Positions 59,228 through 61,390 of a stretch of DNA of 61,390 bases are shown in pieces (the first letter of the stretch is position 1; each line of letters begins with the position of its first letter). Under the pieces are notes generated by a model. It was not told the origin of the DNA. It ran no database searches and saw only the letters and a list, made by a program, of their open reading frames with translations. The stretch spans positions 1-61,390 of the forward strand of contig JAVBQF010000002.1 of the NCBI GenBank assembly GCA_031549195.1. Direction: 5' to 3'. This DNA is from JAVBQF01 sp031549195. GTDB taxonomy: Bacteria; Bacillota_I; Bacilli_A; RF39; UBA660. The translations under genes and the position numbers were made by a program.

Positions 59228-59506
59228 TTATTTTTCTTCTTTTTCTTTTTCAAGCTTTTCTTTTAGTTCTGTTAATTCTTTATCATCTTTTAACTTTGAT
59301 ATTTCATCAAACATTTTTTTATAATTATTTCCGATATCAGGAGCATTATCAAAACCTGTTAATGTAATATCTAAAGCTATATTTTCGTCTAGAACTTTAT
59401 TTGTAATATCTAATAAGCATTTATATTCCATTTCTACTTTTTCATTGTCATCAATTTTTATAAAAACCTTTTCTGTTTCGCTATCATAAATAATTTCTAT
59501 CTTCAT
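59228..59506 (-). CDS. hypothetical protein, 92 aa, partner of the AAA ATPase gene
   Basis: The start overlaps the stop of the preceding ATPase gene by four bases (ATGA), with AGGAGGT just upstream, so the two are translationally coupled. Beta-strand-like N-terminus (KIEIIYDSETEKVFIKIDDN) and a highly charged helical C-terminus (ELTELKEKLEKEKEEK) that may form a coiled coil. No known family recognised. Coupling and fixed order suggest it works with the ATPase. Confidence 0.6.
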   Translation of the reverse strand: MKIEIIYDSETEKVFIKIDDNEKVEMEYKCLLDITNKVLDENIALDITLTGFDNAPDIGNNYKKMFDEISKLKDDKELTELKEKLEKEKEEK

Positions 59507-61390
59507 TTTTTACCTCCTATATATATTTCATATCTATTTTTAACTGCTGTAATACTTCCATCGATGTATTTAGCAATAATGCTAGTAATCGTATTTTTAT
59601 TTAAATACTCATCTAATTTATATGAAGTATATTTGATTTTTTTATTTTCTTTTTCTGCTCTTACTATTTGATTTGTATCTCCATTTATAACTAATAGTGG
59701 TTCGTGGCTTGTAATGATAATTTGTAAGTTAAATTTAGCTTTATCAAATTTAGGAATTAATTCATTAAATATAAATTCTTTATCCACATCATTTTCAGGT
59801 TGGTCAAACACTACTATATTATTAACGCCATTTTCAATTTCTACATTAAACATATAATCAATATATAATTTAGCAGTTAATCCTGGAGTCAATTCATTAA
59901 TGTCTATTTTTTCTTCTGTAGGGAAGCCAATTTTTATTTTAGCTTTTTGTATCAATGTTCTTAGTAATTCATCTAATCTTAACGAAATGTTTTTGTCGTT
60001 CTCAGAAAACATTTTTATTATATTCTTAATATCTTTGTCAGACTTGATAATCACTCCTCTTTGTTTATCAATTAATCTAAGATTATTCTTTACATTTATT
60101 ATTCCTGACTCATCATCAAGTTTTAATAAATCATCAATGTTGCAATATTCGACTTCAACATAAGGATGTGAATTTTTTGTTTTCATTTCTTTTTTTATTT
60201 CATCACAAGGGAAATCTAAATTAGAATGTTTATATCTTAGTTTATTAACATAAAATTCTTTTATATTGTTTTTTAAAGTGCTCGTTTCCTCATATAATTT
60301 TAGCTTAGTTGATGCTATATATGCGTTTTTTTGATTTATACTATTATTTAAATTGTTTATAATAGCTATTAATTTGTCGACTACTTTATAGCGATAGTTA
60401 ATTACAAAATATCTGCTTGCTATTAATTTAGAAACTCTATCAATTTCTTTTAGTAAATCAACTTGAAGTTTTTCAATGTTAGTTTCTATTTTTAAATCTG
60501 TTAATTTATATTTAATTTTGAGATAACTATCATTTAACTCTTTTAATAAATCTTTATACTTTTTAATCTCTTGATATATTTCTCTTAAATAATCTAAATT
60601 TGTTTTTTCTTCCATATTTGGAATATCAATTATATATTTATTTACATTGCCATCGATATTTTTTAGTAAAGTTTTTGACCTTTCATCAATATTTTCAAAT
60701 GTTTGCTTTATTATTTTTTCTGATATTACTATTTGATTATGAAATGCAACAGCCTCATTGAAAGCTTTTTCATATTTTTTAAGTACTTCGCTTTGCTTTA
60801 TTTCAGTAAATTTAAATAATTTTAAAATTGATGTGTTGTCTTCCTTGTCGTGTGCACTTTTAATTGAGTCGTAAAGGTTTTCAGCAATATGAATATTAAT
60901 ATCATCACTCTTAAGCGGCAATCCACTTTGATTATAAAAAGAAACTTTTAAATCCGAACATATCCTATCATAATTTTTTCCATCAACAGCATTTTTTCCA
61001 ATTAGACTTTTAGTGATAATATCTAACAATGCAGTTTTGCCGCTAGCACTTTCTCCAATAATTGAATTTAGTCCAGAAGATAAATCAATCTCTGATTTAT
61101 AAAAATGCTTACTATCTTCTATTGTAATCTTTTTAATATAATTTGTCTTATTAAGAATATTGTCTTCTATTCTAATTCTATTTTTGTGAAACATACAGGC
61201 AAGCTGTAATCCTCTAAATGTAGCACTAGCCCATATAAGTGGTAATTTTCTCTTTTCTTTTTCTATTGTTGGACTAGAAAATCTATAATCACTTGCTGTA
61301 TATTCCGTTTCCAATCGTGTTTTAAGCTCTTCTATCTCATCTTCACTATACCATTTGTCTAGAGCTTGTTGCATTATGTTTTCTTTAAAA
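59503..61390 (-). CDS. AAA/SMC-like ATPase, probably the C-terminal part of a TrlF-type PHP-ATPase (5' end may lie outside window)
   Basis: No stop lies between the edge and the first Met at 61374, so the gene may extend upstream. Numbering from that Met, KRKLPLIWASATFRGLQLAC resembles the linker after the PHP domain of TrlF proteins (IKADPTFEGLKQ), then RIRIEDNI. The ATPase follows: Walker A GESASGKT (107-114), a long coiled-coil region (about 185-420), an ABC-like signature ELTPGLTAKLYI, Walker B VVFDQPENDVD (D524, Glu527) and H557 in ITSHEPLL. TrlF-like and related SMC-type ATPases occur in defence islands; the PHP part, if any, is outside the window. Situated beside tRNA-Trp. Confidence 0.65.
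   Translation of the reverse strand, partial: FKENIMQQALDKWYSEDEIEELKTRLETEYTASDYRFSSPTIEKEKRKLPLIWASATFRGLQLACMFHKNRIRIEDNILNKTNYIKKITIEDSKHFYKSEIDLSSGLNSIIGESASGKTALLDIITKSLIGKNAVDGKNYDRICSDLKVSFYNQSGLPLKSDDINIHIAENLYDSIKSAHDKEDNTSILKLFKFTEIKQSEVLKKYEKAFNEAVAFHNQIVISEKIIKQTFENIDERSKTLLKNIDGNVNKYIIDIPNMEEKTNLDYLREIYQEIKKYKDLLKELNDSYLKIKYKLTDLKIETNIEKLQVDLLKEIDRVSKLIASRYFVINYRYKVVDKLIAIINNLNNSINQKNAYIASTKLKLYEETSTLKNNIKEFYVNKLRYKHSNLDFPCDEIKKEMKTKNSHPYVEVEYCNIDDLLKLDDESGIINVKNNLRLIDKQRGVIIKSDKDIKNIIKMFSENDKNISLRLDELLRTLIQKAKIKIGFPTEEKIDINELTPGLTAKLYIDYMFNVEIENGVNNIVVFDQPENDVDKEFIFNELIPKFDKAKFNLQIIITSHEPLLVINGDTNQIVRAEKENKKIKYTSYKLDEYLNKNTITSIIAKYIDGSITAVKNRYEIYIGGKK

Noticed and set aside
57676..61390. 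Prophage remnant around the LysM amidase and tRNA-Trp
   Set aside because: No capsid, portal, terminase, integrase or holin gene and no recognisable attachment repeat of the tRNA 3' end within the window.

Overview
The window is very AT-rich, uses the standard bacterial code (TGG for Trp; TGA ends genes such as map) and has strong AGGAGG-type ribosome binding sites, TTGACA/TATAAT promoters and hairpin-plus-T-run terminators. The gene order (cdaA-cdaR; the full S10-spc-alpha ribosomal operon; ecfA1-ecfA2-ecfT-truA-rplM-rpsI followed by a cwlD-like gene) is that of a Bacillota chromosome. The low GC, the absence of rpmD from the spc operon, the many unrecognised genes and the degenerate genes suggest an uncultured, probably gut-associated, Bacilli-like lineage. 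That placement is inference; no rRNA gene is present to test it.

Layout. 1-2654: a three-gene acyl-CoA dehydratase / activase-like set, its first gene cut by the window edge. 2770-4923: two soluble unknowns (one a guanylate-kinase-like P-loop protein) and a small membrane protein. 5003-7169: cdaA-cdaR, the c-di-AMP synthase and its regulator, facing a DUF378 gene. 7527-11177: a YdcC-like lipoprotein, a membrane-anchored thioredoxin-fold protein without CxxC, a CtpA-type S41 protease and an orphan type IV prepilin. 11233-25525: one continuous operon from rpsJ to rplQ with secY, adk, map, infA, rpmJ and rpoA. Unusual details are a 57-residue acidic tail on L3, an Asn-rich N-terminus on S5, no L30, and an altered Walker A in Adk.

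25603-40157 is a block of accessory genes lying between rplQ and the ECF genes, which are neighbours in Bacillus. It holds a DUF6056-like membrane protein, a 2160-residue secreted Rhs/YD-repeat protein with a small membrane protein gene (possible immunity) and a 33-codon membrane peptide, a displaced second Rhs C-terminal cassette with its own membrane partner, a tandem pair of paralogous membrane-anchored proteins, an SDR and a GNAT enzyme. The rhs gene has a near-consensus promoter followed within about 30 bases by an intrinsic terminator, which suggests attenuation.

40217-44250: ecfA1-ecfA2-ecfT-truA, then rplM-rpsI. The ECF genes are intact frames, but EcfA2 has lost its whole ATPase motif set and EcfA1 much of it. 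44305-58929 is rich in envelope genes: a CwlD-like amidase, a zinc phospholipase C-like protein, an Abi_2 HEPN gene coupled to an HtrA protease, a MurJ/SpoVB-type flippase, two FemABX ligases around an unknown gene, a HAD plus PEP-utilising pair, a transposase-derived gene without catalytic residues, and an amidase with four LysM repeats. 59060-61390: tRNA-Trp, then on the minus strand a probable TrlF-like AAA ATPase (running off the window) and a 92-residue partner, resembling a tRNA-adjacent defence island.

All family assignments come from motifs and recalled family features; no search was run.
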